In this document: piece after piece, positions 54,058-61,782 of the stretch
Position numbering within the stretch: the stretch's first letter is position 1
Layout of the letters: each line of letters opens with the position of its first letter
Assembly (NCBI GenBank): GCA_900100095.1
Contig: FMTN01000018.1
Span: 33,749 to 97,748 of the forward strand
Length of the DNA: 64,000 bases
Source: Lachnospiraceae bacterium C10
GTDB lineage: Bacteria > Bacillota > Clostridia > Lachnospirales > Lachnospiraceae
Direction: 5' to 3'
Translations under genes and position numbers: made by a program
The notes under the pieces: generated by a model
Seen by the model: only the letters and a program-made list of their open reading frames with translations
Database searches by the model: none
What the model was told of the DNA's origin: nothing

Positions 54058-55230
54058 ATGGTAAAAAGCATTATAAAGAATTGCATCCTACATCTCATCA
54101 TATGTACCTTAGCAATTACAACCATAATGAAGTTTATCCCAGCAGTCAATAAAAAAGTCACAGTAGAGGCAGCAGGAACCAATACAGATGCAGAGCATGT
54201 GGATTTTGAATATGTCCCAGGTGCCTTAGAGTGGGCAGGTTCCCAATCACGAACAGGTATTCTATGTTACATAGTACATACACAAACAGGGTCTAGAGAG
54301 CCAATAGCACCAGTAGAACTACTATGGGGTGATGATAAAGAGTGGGCAGATGAAATCACTGCAGGAAATGGTAGCGGCATGAGTATATGGACGACAGAAG
54401 TAAGGCGAGGTGGAGTAACCACACCAAAACAAGTTTGGATAAAGGGTACACCATTAAGTAATATGCCCTGTCCAGTATCAGGAGATGGTAACATTTGGTC
54501 ATCCAGATCCAACTATATGAAGAATTGGATGGACGGTGCATCCAAAGCAGACAAGAAACTAACCAATGCAGCCTACATAGCTAAGCAGCATCTAGGCGGA
54601 ATGTCTACAGTAAAGAATTTAAAGGTAGGCAGTGGAGATAATGGGGATTCAAAATGGAAGATGGTATTTGAAACAGTATCTGCCCATGCAGAATATAGAA
54701 ATAAAATAGTCAATGGAAAACAAGTAGACATGGTACAAACATACTCTGATTTTGAGAATAGAAAACACCCAGTCAAAAAGTTAAGAACAGCCTATGCATG
54801 GTGTAAAACATATGATTATGATGGAATTGATATAACACAACGCTATGGAGCGAAAGGAACAGCTAATAGTAAGTGGATGCAATCAGTCCTAAAATCCTAC
54901 GGTGTACTTAATGACTATGCAGTCAGTATAAATAAAATATCACCAACCAGTGGTTCAGTTCCAGCATCACAAGGAATTAGAGAAGGTTGGGCAACAGGCG
55001 TAGCAAATCAGCTAGAAATACCAATCGAAACAAGTACAACAGGAGGAAGTCCATCAGAAATAGAAACACCAAACGAAAGTCTAGGAACAGATGGAGATTG
55101 TATAATACATAAGACTTATATAACAAAAAAGAAATATGCAGATGGGCATGTGGAGTATCAGCCAGCAGATGAATGTAAAGAAAAGTACCAGACATCCAAT
55201 TATGTACAGGGCATCTATCATATCAGTTAG
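54058..55230 (+). CDS. Secreted protein, cassette gene B, copy 1 (C-terminus altered)
   Basis: 390 aa, family not recognised. Signal peptide about 1-38 (KNCILHLIICTLAITTIMKF, likely cut near VEAAG). Then HVDFEYVPGALEWAGSQSRT, LLWGDD, a divergent region (about 80-125), PCPVSGDGNIWSSRSNYMKN and WMDGASKADKKLTNAAYIA, and a C-terminal part shared with copy 2 (ITQRYGAKGTANSKWMQSVL; DGDCIIHKTYITKKKYADGH). After TSNYV the sequence leaves copy 2 and ends in GIYHIS, so the true C-terminus, about 55 residues in copy 2, has been lost at a junction by the IS110 element. Start set by GGAGGAAAAGCAAG before the ATG. Confidence 0.72.
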   Translation: MVKSIIKNCILHLIICTLAITTIMKFIPAVNKKVTVEAAGTNTDAEHVDFEYVPGALEWAGSQSRTGILCYIVHTQTGSREPIAPVELLWGDDKEWADEITAGNGSGMSIWTTEVRRGGVTTPKQVWIKGTPLSNMPCPVSGDGNIWSSRSNYMKNWMDGASKADKKLTNAAYIAKQHLGGMSTVKNLKVGSGDNGDSKWKMVFETVSAHAEYRNKIVNGKQVDMVQTYSDFENRKHPVKKLRTAYAWCKTYDYDGIDITQRYGAKGTANSKWMQSVLKSYGVLNDYAVSINKISPTSGSVPASQGIREGWATGVANQLEIPIETSTTGGSPSEIETPNESLGTDGDCIIHKTYITKKKYADGHVEYQPADECKEKYQTSNYVQGIYHIS

Positions 55231-56625
55231 AACTTAGATTATATATTTTTGAGAGACATTTTTTCAGAAATTATATTTTGGGGAAGTTTAGATTGAATTG
55301 GATACACCAACACAGAAAGGGCAAAATAGGGTGGTTGGTGACAAGCTTGATTTTATGGGAGCTTTAGGGTGTATAACACATAACACAGGGGTTCTGTGGT
55401 AATACTGATATTTCCAGTCATCATGCCCCAGACGAAACACGCGAGTTCCCTTGCTACAGCAGCCACCGCAACATTTTTCTTCTTTCCATGGCGGATCATT
55501 TTATAGTACTTGCTTCGAAGCCGGGTATTCGCTTTATCCGCATAGGCGATGATATCAGCTGACTGCCCATTTTGCCTTGACCGAAGCTCTCTGGACTTAT
55601 GCCCGATGGCTCCTTTGCAGATTCCTTTTGCCGCTTCAATCAGCAGGCGGCGCAGATGTGTATTCCCTGCCTTGGATATACCGAGCCTATTCACGTTCGT
55701 TGAGCTGGAACGCTCTCCTGGCGCCAGCCCCAGGAATGCTGCATAGGTATTACCTTTGGCAAATCGACTGAAGTCTCCAGTCTCCACGATCAAAGATAAT
55801 GCGGTATGCGTACGAATCCTGAGGAAACAGCCCAGTTTTTTCGCGTTTTCCTGATAGCGCGCTTCGGCAGCAATCTCTTCGATCCGTTTATAAAAACGAT
55901 CGATCTTCGCTTCCTGTTCCTCATAGGAAGCCATGTATTCGTTCAGAGTTTCCCGGTACATCGGATCAAGTTCCAGCTTTTTCAGCCAGGTGACGTGTTT
56001 GACAGTCCATTTGGTTCCGGCATACTGATGTCCGTGCCGGAGGACATACGCATTGATCTGCTGTTTCAGTTTTTTCAATGCCAGTTTATGGTCATCTCTC
56101 ATCCGGAGATACTCTTTTACTGAATCATCTTCTCCTGTAGGGACATAAACCGGATGGTATCCTCCATAGCACAGGCACTGTGCGATCAGACGGGCATCCC
56201 TTTTATCCGTTTTGATTCGCTGTCCTTGCTGAGTAAGCATTGTTGTTGGCGCAAGAATCACGCACTTGATTCCAGCATTGGTAAGCTGGTGGTATAAAGT
56301 ATACCCGAGACAGCCAGCCTCATAACCGCATTCAATAGAATAATCATCATTAAGACCAAGCTTCAATTGCAGGGTAGCTATGAATGCAATGACTTCCCTG
56401 TAATCCGGTGCAACCTGCAATTCGCCGAAAACACGGTCTTCTGCTCCTATTGTAGGTTCCATTGCACATAAAGTGTAGTTTGTGCTGTGGACATCCATAC
56501 CGATTTTGATTATTCTATTCATAGGTGACCTCCTTTTGTATGCGGTAATCCCTGTTACCATTTGTCTTTCCCGACTTGTAGTATACAGGCAAATCCACGT
56601 TGCTACAAATGTGAGGTCACTTCAT
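55209..56625 (-). mobile_element. IS110-family element (approximate ends)
   Basis: Ends are inferred: the left limit is where cassette copy 1 stops matching copy 2 (55208), the right limit where the interrupted ATP-binding protein gene stops (about 56625). IS110 elements lack clear terminal inverted repeats. About 100 bp lie before and 145 bp after the transposase gene; one side should encode the bridge RNA. Confidence 0.55.
55353..56522 (-). CDS. IS110-family transposase (DEDD recombinase)
   Basis: 389 aa. N-terminal RuvC-like domain with KIGMDVHSTNYTLC, SIECGYEAGCLGYTL and DKRDARLIAQ carrying the DEDD metal ligands; C-terminal Tnp_20 domain with FLGLAPGERSSSTNVNRLGI and GNTHLRRLLIEAAKG, including the reactive Ser region. 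AGGAGGTCACCT precedes ATG 56522; the frame to 56561 has no site. No frameshift, so probably active. IS110 members move as circles guided by a bridge RNA from their non-coding end. Confidence 0.93.
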   Translation of the reverse strand: MNRIIKIGMDVHSTNYTLCAMEPTIGAEDRVFGELQVAPDYREVIAFIATLQLKLGLNDDYSIECGYEAGCLGYTLYHQLTNAGIKCVILAPTTMLTQQGQRIKTDKRDARLIAQCLCYGGYHPVYVPTGEDDSVKEYLRMRDDHKLALKKLKQQINAYVLRHGHQYAGTKWTVKHVTWLKKLELDPMYRETLNEYMASYEEQEAKIDRFYKRIEEIAAEARYQENAKKLGCFLRIRTHTALSLIVETGDFSRFAKGNTYAAFLGLAPGERSSSTNVNRLGISKAGNTHLRRLLIEAAKGICKGAIGHKSRELRSRQNGQSADIIAYADKANTRLRSKYYKMIRHGKKKNVAVAAVARELACFVWGMMTGNISITTEPLCYVLYTLKLP

Positions 56626-56980
56626 ATTATCTAATAATTCTCTTGTTCTAGAAGGTTTTAGGCCAATTGCCTCAGCAATTTCTGCTGTTGTTGCTTCTCC
56701 TTTATTAGTTAAAAAGCCGACAATCTCTTCTACATGTGATTCAACTTTTACTGACACTTTTTTCTCGCCGATTTTTATCGCCGATTTTTTATCGCTACTT
56801 TTTGTCGTTGCTTTTACAAAACTAAGCGATAACGTCACCTGATTAAGTACAGTATTTTCAACCAATTCAGGTGTTTTCCAACCATTATTCTTCCATGTTT
56901 CAAAAATAGCCGGAAAGCCTGAACCAGCATTATCACCGAAACCTACCATTCTTAACATCGTCTGCATCCTAGGATTTCTA
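56617..56980 (-). pseudogene. 3' fragment of an AlbA/Schlafen-type ATP-binding regulator
   Basis: About 120 codons. ARNPRMQTMLRMVGFGDNAGSGFP... followed by WKNNGWKTPELVE is the end of the divergent-ATPase domain of the large putative DNA-binding family (AlbA_2 with HATPase_c_4). A winged-helix segment follows (FLTNKGEATTAEIAEAIGLK, SRTRELLDNM) and is cut after ELLDNM where the IS110 element begins. The 5' part is gone: it joins the pcfB relic out of frame near 56965. A double-broken gene of a lost mobile element. Confidence 0.75.
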
Positions 56981-57440
56981 GCCTGTTTTTTGCCTTGTTT
57001 GGTTGTTTCTTTGCAATCTCAATAAACTTACGAAGCTTCGCAATCACGCTTGGTCGTTCCTGCTTCTTCACCATCTTCTTACTGTATTCATTCACCACTG
57101 CTTCCATTGCATCGGTATCTCTGGCTTTGAAAAAAACTGTAAACACCGGTGGCTTCTCAGAAGTATCCTTCATTACAGCGAAGTCTACACCGTACTTCTT
57201 TGCAATGCGCTCAATAGTACGAAGACCTTCATCGCCAACTACCATGCTGGTTACTCCCTGATTCTGCTTTACCAGCTCATCGATGTATTGTTTGCCCTGA
57301 ATATGTTCATCAATAGCTGCCAGGTGCTTTTTCTGCCGATGTCTCAAGTAAGCTTTTACTCCAGCAATGATTGTTCTTACAGAAAGCTTTGTGATAGTAA
57401 TCGCGAGTCGGACAACTTTCTCTTCAATCACTTCCTGCAT
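56952..57440 (-). pseudogene. PcfB-like (DUF3801) conjugation protein, 3' end lost
   Basis: 162 codons. PcfB proteins are part of Tn916/Tn1549-type conjugative systems, normally just before the VirD4-type coupling protein. MQEVIEEKVVRLAITITKLS, HLAAIDEHIQGKQYIDELVK, VAMKDxxEKPPVFTVFFKAR-like VMKDTSEKPPVFTVFFKARD and SVIAKLRKFIEIAKKQPNKA fit. After KNR the frame runs into the fused ATP-binding-protein fragment and ends in LEILGCRRC, so the last residues are not native. The expected virD4/traG gene is missing. Confidence 0.75.
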
Positions 57441-57499
57441 ATGTGCCTTTCCAAATAAAAAAACGCCTAACCATAATGATTAGACGCTACTAAATAACT

Positions 57500-58129
57500 C
57501 TATGGCAATTGAATCTTTCCTATTTCAATTGACTTATCACATTTTTCAATTGTAGTATACTTTTCTTCTGAATAACCCTTGCTAAAAACTGCATATATCT
57601 TCTTTTGAGGTTTAGATGATACAGCTCTAATATCTTTTTTTAGCAAAGTATTGGGTACATTAAGATTAGAATACTTATCACATACAAACCCCATACAAGC
57701 ATATATATTTCCAGCTATCTTCTCTGAATACAGCTTTGGTCCTGCATCAGTAAAGTCACCAATCATCGATGCAGATTTCTTAATATTCATCATATCGGCT
57801 AGCACTTCTAATTTTTGCACAGTAGAACCATCTTTGGATAAAACAAAATCATCCTCTGATAACCTACCAGCTAAACATTTTGAATAGAAATTAATCGCAG
57901 AGCTAACTTTTTTCTTATTCAGCTTTAATCCAGTTAAATGCAGGAAATTCGATCTATGAAATACAACCTCATAGAATTCCAAGCATGATATTACATCTGC
58001 ATTCTGTTCAACCTGCTTTTTAACCTCAGATGGTACGCCATAAACAAACAATACCTTCTGATCTTCTAAATTTTCATGATAGCTTTTTGCAGCCTTAGTA
58101 ATTATAGAAATAACTCTCTTTTTGTCCAT
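57500..58129 (-). CDS. PBECR4-like domain protein
   Basis: 209 aa, soluble. VVFHRSNFLHLTGLKLNKKK and FYSKCLAGRLSEDDF followed by GSTVQKLEVLADMM match my memory of the PBECR4 domain, one of the phage/ICE-borne nuclease-like folds related to barnase/EndoU/ColicinE5-D/RelE. A nuclease or toxin role is possible but not shown. Such genes often lie in conjugative elements next to pcfB, as here (60 nt upstream). The frame opens at 58150, but ATG 58129 has AAGGAT/AGGTG upstream. A hairpin AAATGGGAATG/CATTCCCATTT lies just upstream. Confidence 0.62.
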   Translation of the reverse strand: MDKKRVISIITKAAKSYHENLEDQKVLFVYGVPSEVKKQVEQNADVISCLEFYEVVFHRSNFLHLTGLKLNKKKVSSAINFYSKCLAGRLSEDDFVLSKDGSTVQKLEVLADMMNIKKSASMIGDFTDAGPKLYSEKIAGNIYACMGFVCDKYSNLNVPNTLLKKDIRAVSSKPQKKIYAVFSKGYSEEKYTTIEKCDKSIEIGKIQLP

Positions 58130-58203
58130 AACACCTATTATCCTTAACATTTAAAATGGGAATGCACATGCCGTAGCAATGTACATTCCCATTTAGTGGT
58201 TGA

Positions 58204-58304
58204 TTTTTCCGTTGTCTGCCAACCTCCAGCACCCATGTCTGGAAAATATCAGGTTTTTCCGTTGCCTGCCAACCTCCAGCACCTACGTCTGGAAAACATA
58301 TCAG
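58204..58304. repeat. Two tandem 50-bp repeats
   Basis: Units begin TTTTTCCGTTG at 58204 and 58254 and share CTGCCAACCTCCAGCACC and GTCTGGAAAA with a few changes. No gene overlaps. This lies in the 376-bp stretch between the PBECR4-like gene and the IS3 relic, which otherwise shows only a hairpin at 58152-58196 and A+T-rich sequence. Confidence 0.8.
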
Positions 58305-58479
58305 ATTTTAGGTGTCAACCCACCAAGGCACATGCCTTTTCTTATTTATATAATATATCGGATTACTTCAAAAAACAATATACATCTTCTACAAGAATAT
58401 GATAAATGCGAAATTTTTCAACCTAGTTGTCAGTAAAACTTGATTTATTGATAGTTACTATATTTCATCTGACCTAGGC

Positions 58480-58501
58480 TAACCCAGGTCAGTAATGAAC
58501 G
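58480..58501 (-). repeat. Possible end of the IS3-type element (inverted repeat)
   Basis: TGACCTAGG/CCAGGTCA around CTAAC, 5 nt past the transposase stop. It may be a small terminator or the element's terminal repeat. Confidence 0.4.
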
Positions 58502-58505
58502 TTTT

Positions 58506-58917
58506 TTATGATATCTGTTGTACAGTTGCATCATTTGCAGATTCAATCTTATCAGGATTAAGAAATACTTTATCGATGTTATCCCAGTTGCGGATTTCAC
58601 GACCATTCCACCGTTCAGGATGTGCTGCTTTAGCAGCTTCATAAACTTCCTTGCGATGATTAAGTATCTCCTCGCTTTTGCCAGCGTGACGCTCAGCAGG
58701 AGTTAAAAATTTAATTCCACTGTGATGATGTTCAAAGCGATACCAATGGACAAAAAACTTGCACCAAGTACGCGCATCCTCTAGTGATTCAAAGCCTTTT
58801 GGCTGATAGTTAGGCCTGTATTTCAGCGTCTTGAATAAAGATTCTGAATAAGGATTGTCATTGCTGACACGAGGCCTACTGTTTGAAGGTGTTATACCAA
58901 GCTTATACAGAGTCTAA
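58506..58917 (-). pseudogene. IS3-family transposase, 3' third only
   Basis: About 137 codons, read on the minus strand down to the TAA at 58506. LYKLGITPSNSRPRVSNDNP, then YSESLFKTLKYRPNYQP (the catalytic Glu of the DDE triad is in SESLF), FVHWYRFEHHHSGIKFLTPA and ERHAGKSEEILNHR are the C-terminal integrase core. The upstream frame is stopped (TAG) at 58917-58919 and the first two catalytic Asp are missing. The break lies just before cassette copy 2 begins at 58950. Confidence 0.85.
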
Positions 58918-58960
58918 CATTGTTGCGCCCTAAATTTAAATTAGCCCATACAACATGTTT

Positions 58961-58989
58961 TATTGACAACTATTTCCTGATATACTTTA
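58961..58989 (+). promoter_or_regulatory. Promoter of cassette copy 2
   Basis: Same TTGACA-17-TTTAGT arrangement as copy 1. Confidence 0.5.
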
Positions 58990-59039
58990 GTTAATTATAG
59001 ATATTCTATGTATCTTATCTATCACAAGGGAGATTACAA

Positions 59040-59894
59040 ATGAAGAACAAAAAAATCTTAATTCTTTTAACTACTACTGCTCTCATAATCGCTGGATGTG
59101 TTTTGGGTGTTTATCTTTTGAATAAGCCTGAGAAAAAATCTGTTGCAAAAAATACCACAAAAAAGACAGAACAACCAGACAAAAATAAATCCAGTAATTC
59201 TGATACAACAGATTCAGATAATACAGCATCAGAGGATACCCCCACCACTAGTCATAAAATGACCATGGCAGAGTTTAAGAAGAAGTATCCAGTAGGATCA
59301 AAGATCAAGGGAGCAGATGGAACGTATACAATAGACGACTATGATAATGGAGAGGTATACTTTTATGCACCAGATGGAACCTATATGTGGTCTGATACCC
59401 CATTAAATGACTTGTTGAAAGGTCCATCAGAAGAGCAGAAAAAAGCAGACAAAGCATATAAAGAGGGAAAATATCCAGATAATGTAGTAGAGCATCAGCA
59501 AGCAATGGATAAATACAGAAAAGCAACGAAAGATTATATTGATGGAAAGTTAGATCATCAGCCAAGTACAGCTAGCGGCGATTTACTTGGATGTTCAACA
59601 GGTTACCATATTGGCGGTCTTAAAGTAAGATTTACAACAAAAGGATATCCATGTGTTGTAACAGATGAAGGCTATGTACTATATGAAAGTATGGTAATGC
59701 CGGATGGACTAATTGACTTTACATACGGAGTACCTGGAGGTCCTTATAAAGACAGTGCTGAAGCACTAGTCGATTGGGGTGAAGCACATGGTCACCCAAG
59801 CGATTTTAGAGAAGGCCTAACCTATAAGCAATTGCAGAAAATCTTTGGTAAATTAGATAAGAACTCAAAATCAATAGCATTTAAGGAGTTCTAA
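59040..59894 (+). CDS. Membrane-anchored or lipoprotein, cassette gene A, copy 2
   Basis: 284 aa, same plan as copy 1: MKNKKILILLTTTALIIAGC anchor, then the TTKKTEQPDKNKSSNSDTTD linker nearly unchanged, and HKMTMAEFKKKYPVGSKIKG. From about residue 85 it differs (GTYTIDDYDNGEVYFYAPDG), rejoins at EEQKKADKAYKEGKYPDN, differs again (about 165-190), and ends YKQLQKIFGKLDKNSKSIAF. The alternation of identical and changed blocks is not what simple drift of a recent duplication would give. AAGGGAG sets the start. Confidence 0.75.
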   Translation: MKNKKILILLTTTALIIAGCVLGVYLLNKPEKKSVAKNTTKKTEQPDKNKSSNSDTTDSDNTASEDTPTTSHKMTMAEFKKKYPVGSKIKGADGTYTIDDYDNGEVYFYAPDGTYMWSDTPLNDLLKGPSEEQKKADKAYKEGKYPDNVVEHQQAMDKYRKATKDYIDGKLDHQPSTASGDLLGCSTGYHIGGLKVRFTTKGYPCVVTDEGYVLYESMVMPDGLIDFTYGVPGGPYKDSAEALVDWGEAHGHPSDFREGLTYKQLQKIFGKLDKNSKSIAFKEF

Positions 59895-59926
59895 AAATCT
59901 TAGATTAAAATAGAAGTAAAACACAT

Positions 59927-59965
59927 TGCGAAGCACAAGTAAAAACGTGCTTCGCATTCGTTTTA
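59927..59965 (+). terminator. Intergenic hairpin, cassette copy 2
   Basis: TGCGAAGCAC/GTGCTTCGCA stem with a shorter loop (AAGTAAAAAC), then TTCGTTTTA; equals the copy 1 element. Confidence 0.5.
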
Positions 59966-59984
59966 TACGAGGAGGAAAAGCAAG

Positions 59985-61280
59985 ATGGTTAAAAGCACTA
60001 TAAAGAATTGCATGATACATCTCACCATATGTACCTTAGCAATTACAACCATAATGACGTTTATCCCAGCAGTAAATAAAAAAGTCACAGCAGAGGCAGC
60101 AGCAACCAATACAGATGCAGAGCATGTAGATTTTGAATATATACCAGGTGCCTTAGAATGGGCAGGTTCCCAATCACGAACAGGTATTGCAGCATATATT
60201 GTAAGTGCAGAAACTGGACAAAGAGTTAAGGAACCAGTCGTACTTTTATGGGGTGATGATCAAGATTGGCAGGATGAAATCAATGCAGGAAGTGGTGGCG
60301 GTCTGAGATATGGGACAGAATTAAGAAGAGGTAGCATAGCATCAACAGCAAATAGAAAAAGTGTTAAAGACACACCACTTAAAAACATGCCCTGCCCAGT
60401 ATCAGGAGATGGTAACATTTGGTCATCCAGATCCAACTATATGAAGAATTGGATGGACGGAGCATCCAAAGCAGACAAGAAACTAACCAATGCAGCCTAC
60501 ATAGCAGAAAATTTGTTTGATACAGAAACATTTAAAAATTTAAAGGTAGGCAGTGGAGATAATGGGGATTCAAAATGGAAGATGGTATTTGAAACAGTAT
60601 CTGCCCATGCCCTATACAAGATACATAATGGAAAAGATGTAGTTCAGTCATATGATGATGGTGGTGATGGAAAAAAACACCCATTCAAAGTGTTAAAATC
60701 AGCCTATGAATGGTGTGAAATATATGATTATAATGGAATTGATATAACACAACGCTATGGAGCGAAAGGAACAGCCAATAGTAAGTGGATGCAGTCAGTC
60801 CTAAAATCCTACGGTGTACTTAATGACTATGCAGTCAGTATAAATAAAATATCACCAACCAGTGGTTCAGTTCCAGCATCACAAGGAATTAGAGAAGGTT
60901 GGGCAACAGGCGTAGCAAATCAGCTAGAAATACCAATCGAAACAAGTACAACAGGAGGAAGTCCATCAGAAATAGAAACACCAAACGAAAGTCTAGGAAC
61001 AGATGGAGATTGTATAATACATAAGACTTATATAACAAAAAAGAAATATGCAGATGGGCATGTGGAGTATCAGCCAGCAGATGAATGTAAAGAAAAGTAC
61101 CAGACATCAAATTATGTACATGTAGTAGCAGAAGAAGGCAAATATAGTTTAGCAAGTTGGAAGTCATCAAATCAGAATCAAAGTACACCACGTACCATTG
61201 AAGAATACAAATCCATACCAGCAGGGCACCTATCAGGGTCCAATGATGCATATATTCATTTAATGACTAATTTTTCATAA
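59985..61280 (+). CDS. Secreted protein, cassette gene B, copy 2
   Basis: 431 aa. Signal peptide about 1-38, then the shared HVDFEYIPGALEWAGSQSRT; the divergent block reads YIVSAETGQRVKEPVVLLWG and RRGSIASTANRKSVKDTPLK. The rest equals copy 1 almost exactly, including ITQRYGAKGTANSKWMQSVL and the Cys pair DGDC...DEC. It continues with HVVAEEGKYSLASWKSSNQN and TPRTIEEYKSIPAGHLSGSN. The last six residues (HLMTNFS region) lie where a transposase fragment on the other strand begins, so this copy too may be cut near its end. GAGGAGGAAAAGCAAG precedes the ATG. Confidence 0.73.
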   Translation: MVKSTIKNCMIHLTICTLAITTIMTFIPAVNKKVTAEAAATNTDAEHVDFEYIPGALEWAGSQSRTGIAAYIVSAETGQRVKEPVVLLWGDDQDWQDEINAGSGGGLRYGTELRRGSIASTANRKSVKDTPLKNMPCPVSGDGNIWSSRSNYMKNWMDGASKADKKLTNAAYIAENLFDTETFKNLKVGSGDNGDSKWKMVFETVSAHALYKIHNGKDVVQSYDDGGDGKKHPFKVLKSAYEWCEIYDYNGIDITQRYGAKGTANSKWMQSVLKSYGVLNDYAVSINKISPTSGSVPASQGIREGWATGVANQLEIPIETSTTGGSPSEIETPNESLGTDGDCIIHKTYITKKKYADGHVEYQPADECKEKYQTSNYVHVVAEEGKYSLASWKSSNQNQSTPRTIEEYKSIPAGHLSGSNDAYIHLMTNFS

Positions 61281-61474
61281 TTAGGATTCGGATACATCAT
61301 ACTTTCGTCAGAGTCTGCCATCTTCCCTATAGTTGTGCGCTGGGGAATATTGTACTTCTTTTCAGGGATGTATTTTCTCCCATATGTGTATTCGATATAC
61401 GTAGTTTTTCTTCGTCTATTCTTAGAGATTTTTCCTGATTCATAAGGGATTTTTACAAGAAAATCATAGTACAT
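61256..61474 (-). pseudogene. N-terminal fragment of an IS transposase
   Basis: 72 codons: MYYDFLVKIPYESGKISKNR, then TTYIEYTYGRKYIPEKKYNI and PQRTTIGKMADSDESMMYPN, the start of a DDE-type transposase that I have seen in several Clostridia, perhaps IS4/IS1634-like (family unsure). It ends in NYEKLVIK at the junction with cassette copy 2; the catalytic part is missing. GGAG lies 6 nt before ATG 61474. A hairpin TCCGCA..CTTT/AAAG..TGCGGA at 61527-61555 may be near its outer end. Confidence 0.6.
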
Positions 61475-61782
61475 AACGGTCTCCATTTGAGTAAAATATC
61501 CGCAATTATTGCATCAAAAAATCCGCACCTTTGCAAACGAAAGATGCGGAAAAACGCAGTATTTCTGCCATTTTCTGAACTTTTTGACGGCTCCAAAAAT
61601 CCTTTGAGTGTAACAAATCATAGGAAGTTAGCATTAAAATAGCCATAGAGGACCTCTTCTTTCTATTTTGATTTGGCTTAGACACCTAGATTTTACCAGG
61701 AATCTGGTCCTTTTTCTATTCACTTGAAAGATGAAAGTAGAAAAATCTGCAACTGTAGTATCTATGCGGGTTTCACCCGCAT
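61281..61782. other. IS debris and hairpins between cassette copy 2 and the KAP gene
   Basis: Beside the transposase fragment this stretch holds a hairpin (61527-61555), A+T-rich sequence without open frames, and two adjoining hairpins ATGCGGG/CCCGCAT and TTCACCGAA/TTCGGTGAA (about 61764-61801) that overlap the KAP stop and may end its transcript. Confidence 0.5.

Larger units (their letters stand above)
53046..55208 (+). repeat. Cassette copy 1 of a duplicated two-gene unit
   Basis: Matches 58950-61120: promoter, first gene, intergenic hairpin and second gene in the same order. The promoter region, first-gene 5' third, hairpin and last 370 bases of the second gene are nearly identical; the centres of both genes diverge. 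The match stops at TATGTACA (55208). Confidence 0.9.
58950..61120 (+). repeat. Cassette copy 2 of the duplicated two-gene unit
   Basis: Counterpart of 53046-55208, with a 5-bp longer leader (TATGTATCTTATCTATC against TATGTATCTATC). It runs on past the point where copy 1 is cut. Confidence 0.9.

Noticed and set aside
58196..58310. CRISPR array at the 50-bp tandem repeats
   Set aside because: Only two units directly joined with no spacers, and no cas genes in the window.
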